From positions 225,163,779 through 225,227,778 of the forward strand of contig CAKMRJ010005745.1 of assembly GCA_928212115.1 (NCBI GenBank): a stretch of DNA of 64,000 nucleotides. Direction: 5' to 3'. This document shows, one piece after another, positions 22,578 through 33,376 of this stretch. A program made the translations under genes and the position numbers. The DNA is from Lactuca virosa. Its lineage: Eukaryota > Streptophyta > Magnoliopsida > Asterales > Asteraceae. The notes below the pieces were generated by a model that was not told where the DNA came from, ran no database searches, and saw nothing but the letters and a program-made list of their open reading frames with translations. Position 1 is the stretch's first letter, and each line of letters opens with the position of its first letter.

Positions 22578-22592
22578 GTGAGTTCATACCCC
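22578..22592 (+). promoter_or_regulatory. Conserved LTR splice-donor-like box (element C, 5' LTR)
   Basis: TTTCAG then GTGAGTTCATACCCC, followed at about 22627 by TATGGGGGGAATACAAG. The CCCC and GGGG runs could pair. The same layout is seen in four other LTRs here. Confidence 0.55.
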
Positions 22593-22788
22593 TTAATCAA
22601 CCTTTGAAATGATTTAAATGCTTTTATGGGGGGAATACAAGTTGAAACATTCTAGTTATTGCTTTAATCACATGTGATTAATAACTAGAACAAACAGAAA
22701 AGATTTACTATTACTTTCAAGTTGCTATCAAACTTATGGATTTCAAGCACTTCAAAACCTTTTATTAAACTCTTTCAGATGCTAAAAC

Positions 22789-23552
22789 TGTTGGATATAG
22801 TGTCTAAGTCCATAACTATATTTGGTATGTACTTGACCCGACCCGTCATGGTCCATTTGGGTTGCACTTCACCCGAACAATTTACGGATAATCTTTTGAG
22901 AATAGTATAAGTTATGATTTATTAATAATATAAGTTCTAATATTTTAATATAAAATCATATTATTTAATTAGTGTTGATCTATAATTAATTTAGAATTAA
23001 TTTAGAGATCAAAAGTATGACTAATTAAATATGGGCTCTTGTATTTATATAGTGTGGGCTAATGCTTATTTGGAATGGCCTAGGCTTGCATGGAAAGTCC
23101 ATGGATACTCCATGGAGCTTTAACCCGTGGATCTCATGGAAATGAAAAGACATGGGTATTAGGGCTTACATGGATGTAACCCTAATCCACCACACTATAA
23201 AAATGAGGCTTTGGTTCTTGAAATTGCACTAGTTGATGTGTGTAAACTAAGAGGGCCGATTTCAAGAAGGTGATTACTATTCTCTCAAAGTTCCAAGTTT
23301 GTGGTGATTTGTGATTTCCATTTGAGGCATCCACACTATTGGTGCTAGGCTCTAAAACTCCAAGCAATCAACTACAACTAGAAGGTAAGTAATTCTACTA
23401 GCTTTATTTGATTCAAGTTCCCCATGCCATGCTAGATAGGATAAGAACCTTGGAAAAATAATTATTTGCATGTATCATAGTCAAACATAGATCCAACGTT
23501 TCTAGGGTTGCATGTACACCATAGGAGTGTTAGAATGCTCAAAAACCCATCA
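22789..23552 (+). repeat. 5' LTR of copia1 (764 bp)
   Basis: TGTTGGATATAG to AAAACCCATCA. Differs from the 3' LTR by roughly twenty substitutions and a few small indels by eye. It holds a consensus splice donor AAG/GTAAGT at 23382-23389. Confidence 0.9.
23382..23389 (+). promoter_or_regulatory. Candidate 5' splice site in copia1 LTR
   Basis: AAGGTAAG(T) matches the plant donor consensus. With the acceptor-like TTCTTTTCAG directly before the gag ATG at 24851 it would define a leader intron of about 1466 nt containing the primer site and hairpin block. Use is inferred. Confidence 0.45.
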
Positions 23553-23553
23553 G

Positions 23554-23565
23554 TGGTATCAGAGC
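23554..23565 (+). other. Primer binding site of copia1
   Basis: TGGTATCAGAGC one base after the LTR end CCCATCA. Matches the 3' end of initiator Met tRNA. Confidence 0.85.
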
Positions 23566-24087
23566 CTGGTTTGTTTATTTGATACTTTATGCAAAAAAAA
23601 AAAAAAACTTGAAAATCGAAGTTTTGTTCAAAAGCTCGTATCAAAATTTCAAGTTTTGTATATGTTCTTACGATTCTTGAAATTTTTGATATGAACATTC
23701 ATAAACATATGAGTTTAGAATATCATAGAAATTATGTGCTAATAATTGATTAGATTAATTCTTGATCTTTATGTGTTTTAATGGAGTCCATAACTAGTTG
23801 TTAAGTTATGGATAACCAAAAGTCACATTTATAAATAACCATTAAAAGAACACATAGGTTACAAAAAAGTGAAGAGTCTTCATTTTTAATAACCATTCAC
23901 TCATAAGATATGAGAAATGAAAAGTTTTGAAAGTTTACAAAACTTGCCCTCAAGTTTTGGAACATGTAAAGTCATATTAAAAACTTTAGTTCCAACCCCT
24001 ATAATTTTTAAAAGTTAAAATTCAACCCTTATACTTTATAATATTATAAGTTTAATAATATTTATATATGTATAAGATCAAATCGTC

Positions 24088-24612
24088 TTACCGCTAGTAC
24101 GCCTCATTCACGAAGCCGGTCTATAAGGGGGTATAAGGTTGTTGCCTATAAAATGTCAATTTAATGGGTGTCCACTCTCACCCACCGCTTCCTTGATCGG
24201 TGGAGGGTCGTTAGTCGAACGGGTAGGACAAGGACTTATAAATTCTCATTAAAAGTATAATGATAATACTAAAGTAACTAAACTTTATTGAATTCCCAAT
24301 CTTAGTTATTTTAGGAAAATGTGAATAAGGTGCTAATCAATGAAATTACACTTTACACTTTGTTTAAGTCGTTAGTGGAGCGTGTGTGGTTAACCGGCAC
24401 ACTAACTTGAACTTAACAAGGTAGGTAAAGGGTGACTTAATGTTTATCATAGTATCGATGGAGCGTGTGTGGTTAACCGACACATCGATTGAGGGGTACC
24501 AAGTAATTTGCATGGTTACTTCACACCTTGTTTTGTGATCCTCGGCATCCCAGTCACAAAACTTGAAGGGCACACTCGAGATTGAAACATGCCATTGAAG
24601 AAAGTTCAATGA
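24088..24612 (+). other. Copia1 structured leader block with hairpin array
   Basis: Noncoding block between primer site and gag, conserved with copia2 39410-39950 and partly with copia3. Hairpins: GGGTG/CACCC (24166-24183); CCACCG/CGGTGG (24182-24203); H1 24371-24406 with stem GTTAGTG/CACTAAC; H2 24454-24489 with stem ATCGATG/CATCGAT; H3 24531-24561 with stem TTTTGTGA/TCACAAAA around an invariant TCCTCGGCATCCCAG; and H4 24593-24611 with stem CATTGAA/TTCAATG. H1 and H2 are both 36 nt and 47 nt apart. Their 22-nt loops differ at one base and contain the self-complementary GGTTAACC. A role in RNA dimerisation or packaging is inferred. Confidence 0.75.
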
Positions 24613-24850
24613 ATCTCAAAGAATCTAGGAGTTTCTAAACCAATTAAAACTTAATTAAATATTTCGTTTTTCATGGTGGAAATTGGTGAATCGTCATTCA
24701 CCTACCTTCAAATATCTTATAGCTTAGATTACGGCATCCCTCTTCTAAGTTATAAAATATTATGTTGGGTCCTAGCCTTAATATTACATTTGGGTGTTTT
24801 GTTAAGGACTATCTCTATATCTAATCTAATCTATTCCCTCTTCTTTTCAG

Positions 24851-27800
24851 ATGTCTTCCAATAACAATGCTTCTGGCTCAAACCCTACTAGCTCCTTCTC
24901 TCTCATGAATCTTTGTGGGAGAGTCGTCTTTGATGGGTCCAACTTTACAATTGGATCAGAAACATCAGGATGGTCACTCGGTATGAGAACAAAGAATATG
25001 TTCTCGACAAGGAGCTGAAGGTACCCGAGCCAACTGCTACTCCTGAAGAGCTTGCTGAATATGAGGTACATGAAAGAGATGCTACAAAAGTGGCATGCAT
25101 CATGATGGCCACCATGACAGCCGAGCTCCAAAAGTCCTATGAGGACTATTATCCTTTTGAGATGCACCAGGACTTGATGGACCGCTACCATCAAAGTGCT
25201 CGTCAAGAGCGATATGAAATAATCTCCTCCATGATAACAACACGAATGAAGGATGGTGAACCCATTACGGGCCACATGCAGAAAATGCAAAGGTATGTGG
25301 ACCGTTTACTGAAGCTGAATGTGAACTTCCCTGAGGAGTTAGCAATAGACATCATTTTGCACTCCTTCCCATCGTTTTATGATCAATTCCGCATGACATA
25401 TCACATGAACAAGGAAGAAGTCACCCTCAACATACTTCAAGGACTCTTGAAGACCGCCGAAAGTGGTCTAAAGGGTAAGTCGGTTGTTACTACTCCTACT
25501 CCTACTCCAATTGCGGCCAATGTCTTGGCAATCGGGCATGGCAAAGGGAAGAAGAGAAAGAACCCTTCTAAGGTTACCAAGGGTAAGACCCTTGAAGGCT
25601 CCTCTTCAAGCAAAACCAAGAAAGGTTTTGTCACTCCTTCTGCTAACCCTAATGAGGCTGAATGCTTCTATTGCCATGAAAAGTTGCACTGGAAGCGAAA
25701 CTACCCAAAGTACCAGCAAGATTTGAAGGATGGGAAAGTAAAACCCAACCATGCAGGTATATACACTATATTGTCTAATAACTCACCTCATTCTAAGTCT
25801 TGGGTCCTTGATACAGGTTGTGGTATTCACATATGTTGTGATTTGCAGGGACTAAAAAGAAGTGAGAATGTGGAGCAGGGAAAGATAAACTTGATCATGG
25901 GAAACAGGAAAGCTTCACCTGTCACCAAGATAGGAGTTTATTCCTTAGTGCTAAATAGTGGGTTTACATTAGATTTGAATAAATGTTATTATTCGCCAGA
26001 AATGGCAAGAAATGTTATTTCCTTTCATGCATTGTATAAACAAGGTTTTACCTTTTATTTTGATAATAATAATGGTAGTATTGATGCTTTATTTAATAAT
26101 GTTCTTTATTTTAAAGCATTACCTTGTGATGGCGTGTATGTAACTGTATCTGTTGAAGATAGTCTAGGAAATAATGTATTGTGTATTAACTCTTCCACTA
26201 GCTTATATAAAGCATCCTTATGGCATTGTCGTCTTGGACATGTAAGCAAGAAACGCATAGGCCAACTCCAAAAGGATGGAGTCTTGGAGTCATTTGACCT
26301 AAAGTCAGATGATAGTTGTGAATCTTGTTTGCTTGGTAAAATGACAAAGTCACCTTTTACTGGCACTTGTGCTAGGGGTGAAGGTTTGTTGGACCTCATA
26401 CACACGGATGTGTGTGGACCCTTCAGAACCGCCACAAGAGATGCTACTCGGTTCTATGTGACTTTTACTAATGATTTTAGTAGATATGGATATGTCTACC
26501 TAATCAAGCATAAGTCAGAAACCTTTGAGAAATTCAAAGAGTTTAAGCAAGAAGTGGAGAATCAGTTGGGCAGGAACATTAAGATGCTTCGATCCGATCG
26601 TGGTGGTGAGTATCTTAGTACTGAGTTCCTTGACTCTCTTAAGGAATGTGGGATTGTCTCACAATTGACACCTCCTAGGACACCACAGTTGAATGGTGTA
26701 GCTGAGAGGCGCAATCGGACCTTGTTGGACATGGTTCGTTCCATGATGAGTCGAGCTTCGCTACCAATCTCATTTTGGGGGTATGCCTTAGAGACTGCCG
26801 CCCATATCCTTAATCTAGTCCCTACAAAGAAGGTTGCCAAAACACCTCACGAGGTGTGGACTAGAAAAGTTCCCAATCTAGACCACATCAATATTTGGGG
26901 TTGCGAGGCTTTCGTGAGACGCGAGACTCACGATAAGCTCAAACCCCGAAGCGAAAGGTGTATTTTCATCGGCTACCCACATAAATCCTTTGGTTACATC
27001 TTCTACAGACCCAGTGATAATGTGGTCTTTATAGCAAGAAGAGGATTCTTTTGAGAGAGAGAATTCATGAGCCAAGGAGACAGTGGGAGGCAAATTGACC
27101 TTGAGGAAATTCAAGAGTCAAGTGGTGAAGGAACCTCAAACCCTAGCCCTCAACCTGAGGAGGAAACTCCTGTTGAGCCGACTGAAGAATCTATACCTCT
27201 GAGGCGTTCCACCAGAATTAGGAATGCACCTGAGCATTATTATGGTTTTCATATTACTGCAGAAGGTGAGACACTTATCAGTGATAACACACCGGTAAAT
27301 CTGGATGAGCCTAACAGCTACACGGAAGCCATGGCAGGCCCTGAGGCTGCTAAATGGAAAGAGGCTATGGATAGCGAGATACAGTCCATGTATGACAATC
27401 AAGTTTGGAACTTGGTTGACAATGTACCTGATCGTAAGATAGTTGGGTGCAAATGGATCTTCAAGAAGAAGACCGACATGGATGGTAATGTACACACTTA
27501 TAAGGCACGACTGGTTGCAAAGGGTTATTCTCAAACTCCGGGAGTTAATTATGATGAGACTTTTTCACCAGTGGCCAAGATTAAGTCTATTAGGGTTCTG
27601 TTAGCCATTGCTGCATTTCATGATTATGACATATGGAAAATGGATGTCAAAACCGCATTCCTTAATGGAAAGTTGGCTGAAGATGTTTACATGGTTCAGG
27701 CAGAGGTTTTTGTCAGTACAGAGTACCCCAGTAGAGTGTGTAAGCTCGAGAAATCCATTTATGGATTAAAACAGGCACCTCGCAGATGGAATCTTTGCTT

Positions 27801-28878
27801 TGATGAGAAAGTCAAAGATTTTGGCTTTTCAAGGAGTGAAGATGAATCTTGTGTCTATATCAAGGCTAGTGGGAGTATAGTCAGCTTTTTGGTACTGTAT
27901 GCGGATGACATACTACTCATAGGAAATGACATCCCAACCCTGCAGGAAGTAAAGTCCTGGCTTGGGAAGTGTTTCGCTATGAAGGACCTTGGAGAAGCTG
28001 CCTATATCCTAGTGATAAGTATTTTGAGAAACAGGAGTAAAAGACTAATTGGACTTAGTCAAAGCACCTATGTGGACAAAGTGTTAAAAAGGTTCAACAT
28101 GCATAACTCCAAGAAAGGAGAGTTATCCATCCAGAGTAACGCCAGATTGAGTAAGACATAAAGCCCTAGTACTGAGGCTGAGATAGCAGAAATGAGTCGA
28201 ATACCTTATGCTTCAGCTGTAGGATCGATCATGTATGCTATGACGTGTACTCGACCTGATGTAGCCTTTGCTTTGAGCATGGTTAGCAGGTATCAGGGGA
28301 ACCCTGGCAAGGCACACTGGACTGTGGTAAAGAGTATCCTCAAGTACCTACGGAGGACTAAGGACTGGGTCCTTACCCTTGGTGGCAGTGAGGACTTGAG
28401 AGTTGTAGGGTACAGTGATGCTAGCTTTCAAACTGACAGGGATACTTTCCGCTCTCAGTCGGGCTGAGTCTTTACTCTAAACGGAGGGGCAATTACTTGG
28501 AAAAGTTCCAAGCGGGAGACATTGGCTGATTCCACTTGTGAATCAGAGTATATAGCAGCAAGCGAGGCAGCAAAGGAGGCTATATGGCTAAAGAACTTCA
28601 TCGGAGACCTTGGAGTTGTACCAGCTATAAAGGAGCCAATGGAGATTTTCTGTGACAGCAATAGTGTGGTTGCCTTAGCCAAGGAACCAAGAGATCATGA
28701 GAGATCCAGACACATTGACAGAAAATATCACTTCATCAGACATCGAATAGAAGAAGGAATCCTCGTGGCAAAGAGGGTATCATCGGATCAGAACCCAGCA
28801 GATCCCCTCACGAAGGGACTGACTCGGGCTAAGCATCTCCAGCATGCTCGGAGCATAGGGCTGAAGGATGATAATTAG
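24851..28878 (+). pseudogene. Copia1 gag-pol polyprotein, broken
   Basis: Start ATG 24851 (MSSNNNASG) follows TTCTTTTCAG. A frameshift near 24950 is followed by one frame to 28878 with three nonsense codons: TGA 27052 (from CGA), TAA 28159 (from CAA) and TGA 28465 (from TGG), judged against copia2. Order: gag; zinc knuckle CFYCHEKLHWKRNY with the last Cys replaced by Tyr; protease SWVLDTGCG; integrase HCRLGH and CESCLLGK, HTDVCG, SDRGGEY, NGVAERRNR; reverse transcriptase with WKMDVKTAFLNGKL and YADD in place of YVDD; RNase H (GYSDASFQTD, DSTCESEYIAASEAAKEA). It ends ADPLTKGL, as in Angela/Tork-type elements. Confidence 0.9.
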
Positions 28879-29640
28879 TTTTAGTAGTTAGATAATCTTG
28901 AAATTTGTAAAATGTAATTGACATTTGATGATAAATAAAAGCTGTTATTTATGAGTAAAGTGTTGCTATCTCTTGTCAATCGTTTACTATTATTTCTTTT
29001 TGCATGTTTTGACTTCCAGAATAATTATGTTATGGTTTATATCATATTATTCAAACTCTCCACAGTCGGTCATATGTTGGAAGTAGATATGAATCAAGAC
29101 TGTCATGGGTTGGCTTGTAGAGGTCTAAGATTTTAGACAAAGCGGGGCTATGAGACGGTAATATCATATAAGTCTTCAAACCTAGAGATATGATTTGTTG
29201 CCTATGAGTTGGTTATGCATTGATTGCACGAAAACGCATTGGTAACTCGATGTTATAAACCGTGCCTTTGTGTGTAGTTCAACAAGTAGTAGAGCAAACA
29301 TATGAGTCAAAGTTTATCTGTTCCTTCTAGGATTAGAAGCGATATCTGGGCCCCTCGATGATTTTGTTTTGACCTATGTATCGGGCCCGGTCAGAACTAA
29401 ATTGATGTGTTCAGTTAAGTTCTATGTCAAACAAATCAGAAATCGGGAAACAAATGATGGACAATAAGCAAGACCATGTTCCATGTATTTGTTCGGCTGA
29501 TATCTAGAACAGAGGATTATATGATCACTTATCTAAAATGGCGCTTCATAGTTCAACAGAGTTTAAAGAGCTACGATTGCTGATCGGTTCCTGAAGTCAT
29601 ACTTGCAACTATAGTTATTAGACTTATCCAAGTGGGAGAC
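28879..29640 (+). other. Copia1 3' untranslated region and polypurine tract
   Basis: About 750 bp without coding features, similar to 44206-45071 in copia2. It ends in AGTGGGAGAC (29631-29640), the polypurine tract directly before the 3' LTR. Confidence 0.7.
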
Positions 29641-30407
29641 TGTTGGATATAGTGTCTAAGTCCATAACTATATTTGGTATGTACTTGACCCGACCCGGCA
29701 TGGTCCATTTGGGTTGCACTTCACCCGAACAATTTACGGATAATCTTTTGAGAATAGTATAAGTTATGATTTATTAATATATTATAAGTTCTAATATATT
29801 AATATAAAATCATATTATTTAATTAGTGTTGATCTATAATTAATTTAGAATTAATTTAGAGATCAAAAGTATGACTAATTAAATATGGTCTCTTATATTT
29901 ATATAGTGTGGGCTAATGCTTATTTGGAATGGGCTAGGCATGCATGGAAAGTCCATGGATACTCCATGGAGCTTTAACCCATGGATCTCATGGAAATGAA
30001 AAGACATGGGTATTAGGGTTTACATGGATGTAACGCTAATCCACCACACTATATAAAGGAGTCTTTGGTTCTTGAAATTGCACTAGTTGATGTGTGTAAA
30101 CTAAGAGGGCCGATTTCAAGAAGGTGATTCCTATTCTCTCAAAGTTTCCAAGTTTGTGGTGATTTGTGATTTCCATTTGAGGCATCCACACTATTGGTGC
30201 TAGGCTCTAAAACTCCAAGCAATCAACTACAACTACAAGGTAAGTAATTCTACTAGCTTTATTTGATTCAAGTTCCCCATGCCATGCTAGATAGGATAAG
30301 AACCTTGGAAAAATAATTATTTGCATGTATCATAGTCAAACATAGATCCAAGGTTTCTAGGGTTGCATGTACACCATAGGAGTGTTAGAATGCTCAAAAA
30401 CCCATCA
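29641..30407 (+). repeat. 3' LTR of copia1 (767 bp)
   Basis: TGTTGGATATAG to AAAACCCATCA, paired with 22789-23552. Confidence 0.9.
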
Positions 30408-30676
30408 GTGGTATCAGAGCCTGGTTTGTTTATTTGATACTTGATGCAAAAAAAAAAAACTTGAAAATCGAAGTTTTCTTCAAAAGTCTGTATCAAAATT
30501 TCAAGTTTTGTATATGTTCTTACGATTCTTGAAATTTTTGATATGAACATTCATAAACATATGACTTTAGAAGATCATAGAAATTATGTGCTAATAATTG
30601 ATTAGATTAATTCTTGATCTTTATGTGTTTTAATGGAGTCCATAACTAGTTCTTAAGTTATGGATAACCAAAAGTC
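30408..30676 (+). repeat. Second copy of copia1 primer site and leader start
   Basis: Repeats 23553-23826: GTGGTATCAGAGCCTGG, an A-run, ATCGAAGTTTT and onward to CAAAAGTCAC. It then switches at about 30677 to element C LTR sequence (TTAGGGTTTACTGCTC). A normal element ends at its 3' LTR, so this points to a former tandem copy. Confidence 0.85.
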
Positions 30677-31904
30677 ACGTTTAGGGTTTACTGCTCACTA
30701 CTACTATTACAACGACACATACAAGAGTCAGTACAGTTATGAGTCAATACACACTATATACCATACAAGAAGAACACACTATAGACCATACAAGAGAACA
30801 CACTATATACTATACAAGAGAATATACTATATACTAGTACAGAGAAAACATCACTACACTATGACATACTATACAAACATTTGAATACGATAAACAGAAT
30901 GTGACATACTATTTCTAGATATGACACTTTATTGTGGTATCACTTTGTAACAAGAGCCTCCTGGAGGGAGAGCGGGCATTGTGTATATAGATCTATACGG
31001 GGCAGACACTCCCACACCCCGACTGATAGCTATAGTCCCAGCCGACAAGGCCAAGGGGTGAGAAAATGTTACCTCACTACATATGACACTAGAGGGTCAT
31101 CAGTTATTCAGCCGTCAATCAGTATGGTTACATACGAGTTCACATTCAAACCTTTAATTAACTAATTAGGAATTAATGGCAAAACAGACTTTGCGAGACG
31201 TATTGTTCATTTAATACCACCTGGAGTCTACATTTTCACTTTCTTTTGACTCCCCGAGGTGTACTATACATTTAGTACTACCTGGTGTCTATACTTCATC
31301 ACTTTATAACCAACAGTGTCACTGCTGAGGTAAAACATTATTTTCCTATGACATTTACCCTGTGACCTTGTCACATACACATTTAAGTAAACTATATTTT
31401 AGTTTCACTTGGGAAAACCCTTACTCTACAAAGAACATACATACAAACAGTCGGGTCTTGGTAGAAGGCTGCATTTTAGTAGAAAATATAGGATTTTCTA
31501 GAGAGTTGAACTATTTACAAACATTTACAAAGATTTACAAGTAGCTACTAGCATTTACACTATGTCGTTACAAACATTTTTTTTATACAAGCAATGACAC
31601 GAAATTCTTATGAACTCACCAGCGTTATGCTGATAAACTCTTTCAAAATAACTTGTATTCTCAGGTCATCAGTAGACAGGTACCGATGAAGCTTTTGAGA
31701 AGATGGAGCACATACAAGACTCATCTTTTATTTTTATTATACTTTTGGTGTCTTACATACAATACAAAACACGCTTGTATTAAAATTATTATATTAATGC
31801 AATGGATGTTGTTGCTTGTCTTTACTATTATGCATTGTTATGATACTGTACATGACGTCCTCCACCCCAGAACGTTTCCCCCATTCCGGTTTTGGGGTGT
31901 GACA
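30677..31904 (+). repeat. 5' LTR of element C, second part
   Basis: Matches 47467-48687 and ends GGGGTGTGACA directly before the primer site. Includes a 24-25 bp tandem array at 30750-30846. Confidence 0.85.
30750..30846. repeat. Four-unit tandem repeat in C LTR
   Basis: Units of 24-25 bp of the form CACACTATATACCATACAAG plus AGAA. Also present in the 3' LTR (about 47535-47630). Confidence 0.8.
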
Positions 31905-31907
31905 GAT

Positions 31908-31919
31908 TGGTATCAGAGC
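31908..31919 (+). other. Primer binding site of element C
   Basis: TGGTATCAGAGC three bases after the LTR end TGTGACA. Confidence 0.85.
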
Positions 31920-32305
31920 ACTGTTTATAGTGAATCAAGTATATCAACCCATAAAATATATACAAACTATAAATGCAACGGGATTAAAACACTCTGACCA
32001 AGAATATATACTTTTAAATAATAAAATATTTAACTAAGTATATATACATCTATTCATACCAGTGTCAGTATCATACTAGATCAGAACAAAAGTATTACAA
32101 TTGTTGAACAACACGATTAGGCTTAGAGACATATAGTCAAATCTAGGGGGATATAGCCTGATCACCTATATTTTCCGAGGAGTGACTAGCATGTGCCTAA
32201 GAATGATTGTGGTGTTGCAACAAGTCTAAAAACTTACCAACACTACTACAACGGGAACATTAGAACAGAATACTATAGGAGTATTTTGTGTTACTATAAT
32301 TACTT

Positions 32306-33007
32306 ATGTACAAACTAAAAAGGATCCTCATTAGTACGTCTATTAACTATTATTTTCCCCATTCTCGCGTAGATAACCTGGCTGGCTTCCATCTTCCCGA
32401 CGATCCCTACTATCCCAACCAAGGCATTGGTGGATGGCTTGATGATGAGCCAGAAGATGATCACCCAATCCCTTTGGATGATCACCTCGCGGAAGGCCTT
32501 TCGGATGACTCCGACTCCGAACCAGAGGTCAACAACCTACCCCAAGAAGGTGAAGTCCCAAAACTCAACCACCGTCCGACATTTCAAGGTCCCACTCCCT
32601 TGTGGGCAACAACCTTGAATCATTGGGGTGACGAACAGGGTCATCCCTTACCCTACAACGAAGAACAAAGCTTTTACAATCTAAGCGAGGGAGGCTCAGC
32701 TGACCGTGTCCTACCCATCATGGTCCGTAGGATTGCTCGGAACGTCGAGCAAGGTCATGCAGCCATCGACCGAGTAATGGAAGTTGATGCCAACTCTGGC
32801 CTTAACACAGTCTGCATTTTCCAACTCGAAGAGGCTATGGAAAGAACTAGGAGCACCAACGAGGCTCTGCAGCAACAACTAGCTGCATCCCGAGCCGAAG
32901 TCATGGAACTCTGAGTGCGTCAGAGGGCGCATGAGCGACATCTTCAGGAAGTTATACGCCAACTGGCAGACCTGAGGGTTCGCCCGAGGGATAACCGTTG
33001 CCGGTAG
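32306..33007 (+). pseudogene. Element C extra ORF upstream of gag (leader ORF)
   Basis: Same gene as at 5099-5726 in element A. The position matching the A start (MAGFH) is CTG at 32378, so the open frame uses an upstream ATG at 32306, or the start is lost. From 32378 there are 209 codons to TAG 33005, with one internal TGA at 32912 (CGA to TGA type). The N-terminal half is acidic (DDEPEDDHPI, DDSDSEPEVNNLP). Then come FQGPTPLW, SFYNLSEGGSADRVLPIMVRR, and a C-terminal helix-rich part (QLEEAMERTRSTNEALQQQL) likely to form a coiled coil. It is followed by 370 bp of spacer and gag on the same strand. No catalytic or zinc motif is visible and the function is unknown. Confidence 0.75.
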
Positions 33008-33376
33008 AATATGTCGACTCATCTTTCTCTTTTGATTAAGGAATAGCCTTTCTTTTCTGTGCTGTATGGAGCACTTGCCTGTAAAACATTCCTAACTTTT
33101 AAAAGTACTTTAACTAGACTTTTAAGCTGTTCCTTTATGGTTTGATGTAAGACCTATTGTTAGGTCATTTTTCCCGAACTCATTTTACATCATTAATACC
33201 AGTAATATTGGCAGTTATCTAGTCTATGGGAAAGTCTGTACCCTTGTGCTTCCCTACTCTATTGTTATGCCTCTATCTAATGGTTGGACTATGGCCATTT
33301 AGTCCATGAAACACTCTCATCATACTTGCAATTGATTCTTACTATTATCATCATCTTTATAAACTTTCAGTAAAAG
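33008..33376 (+). other. Element C spacer before gag
   Basis: No coding feature. It ends in AAACTTTCAG (33361-33370) six bases before the gag ATG, a good 3' splice-site-like sequence that could pair with the LTR donor box. Confidence 0.4.

Larger units (their letters stand above)
21450..22788 (+). repeat. 5' LTR of element C, first part
   Basis: Matches 45853-47178 closely. Carries a tandem array of GACCGAGAACC units (22244-22352) and the splice-donor-like box at 22578-22592. It is broken at 22788 by copia1 and resumes at 30677. About 290 bp present in the other LTR (47179-47468) are missing here. Confidence 0.85.
22789..30676 (+). mobile_element. Copia1: Ty1/copia (Angela/Tork-like) element with extra leader copy after the 3' LTR
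   Basis: LTRs 22789-23552 and 29641-30407, primer site, long leader, gag-pol polyprotein and polypurine tract. After the 3' LTR the sequence continues with a second copy of the primer site and first 270 bp of leader (30408-30676) before the host LTR resumes. The order protease-integrase-reverse transcriptase-RNase H defines Ty1/copia. Confidence 0.9.

Noticed and set aside
30660..30884. Tyr/His-rich 74-codon frame
   Set aside because: It is a translation of the 24-bp tandem repeat in the C LTR.
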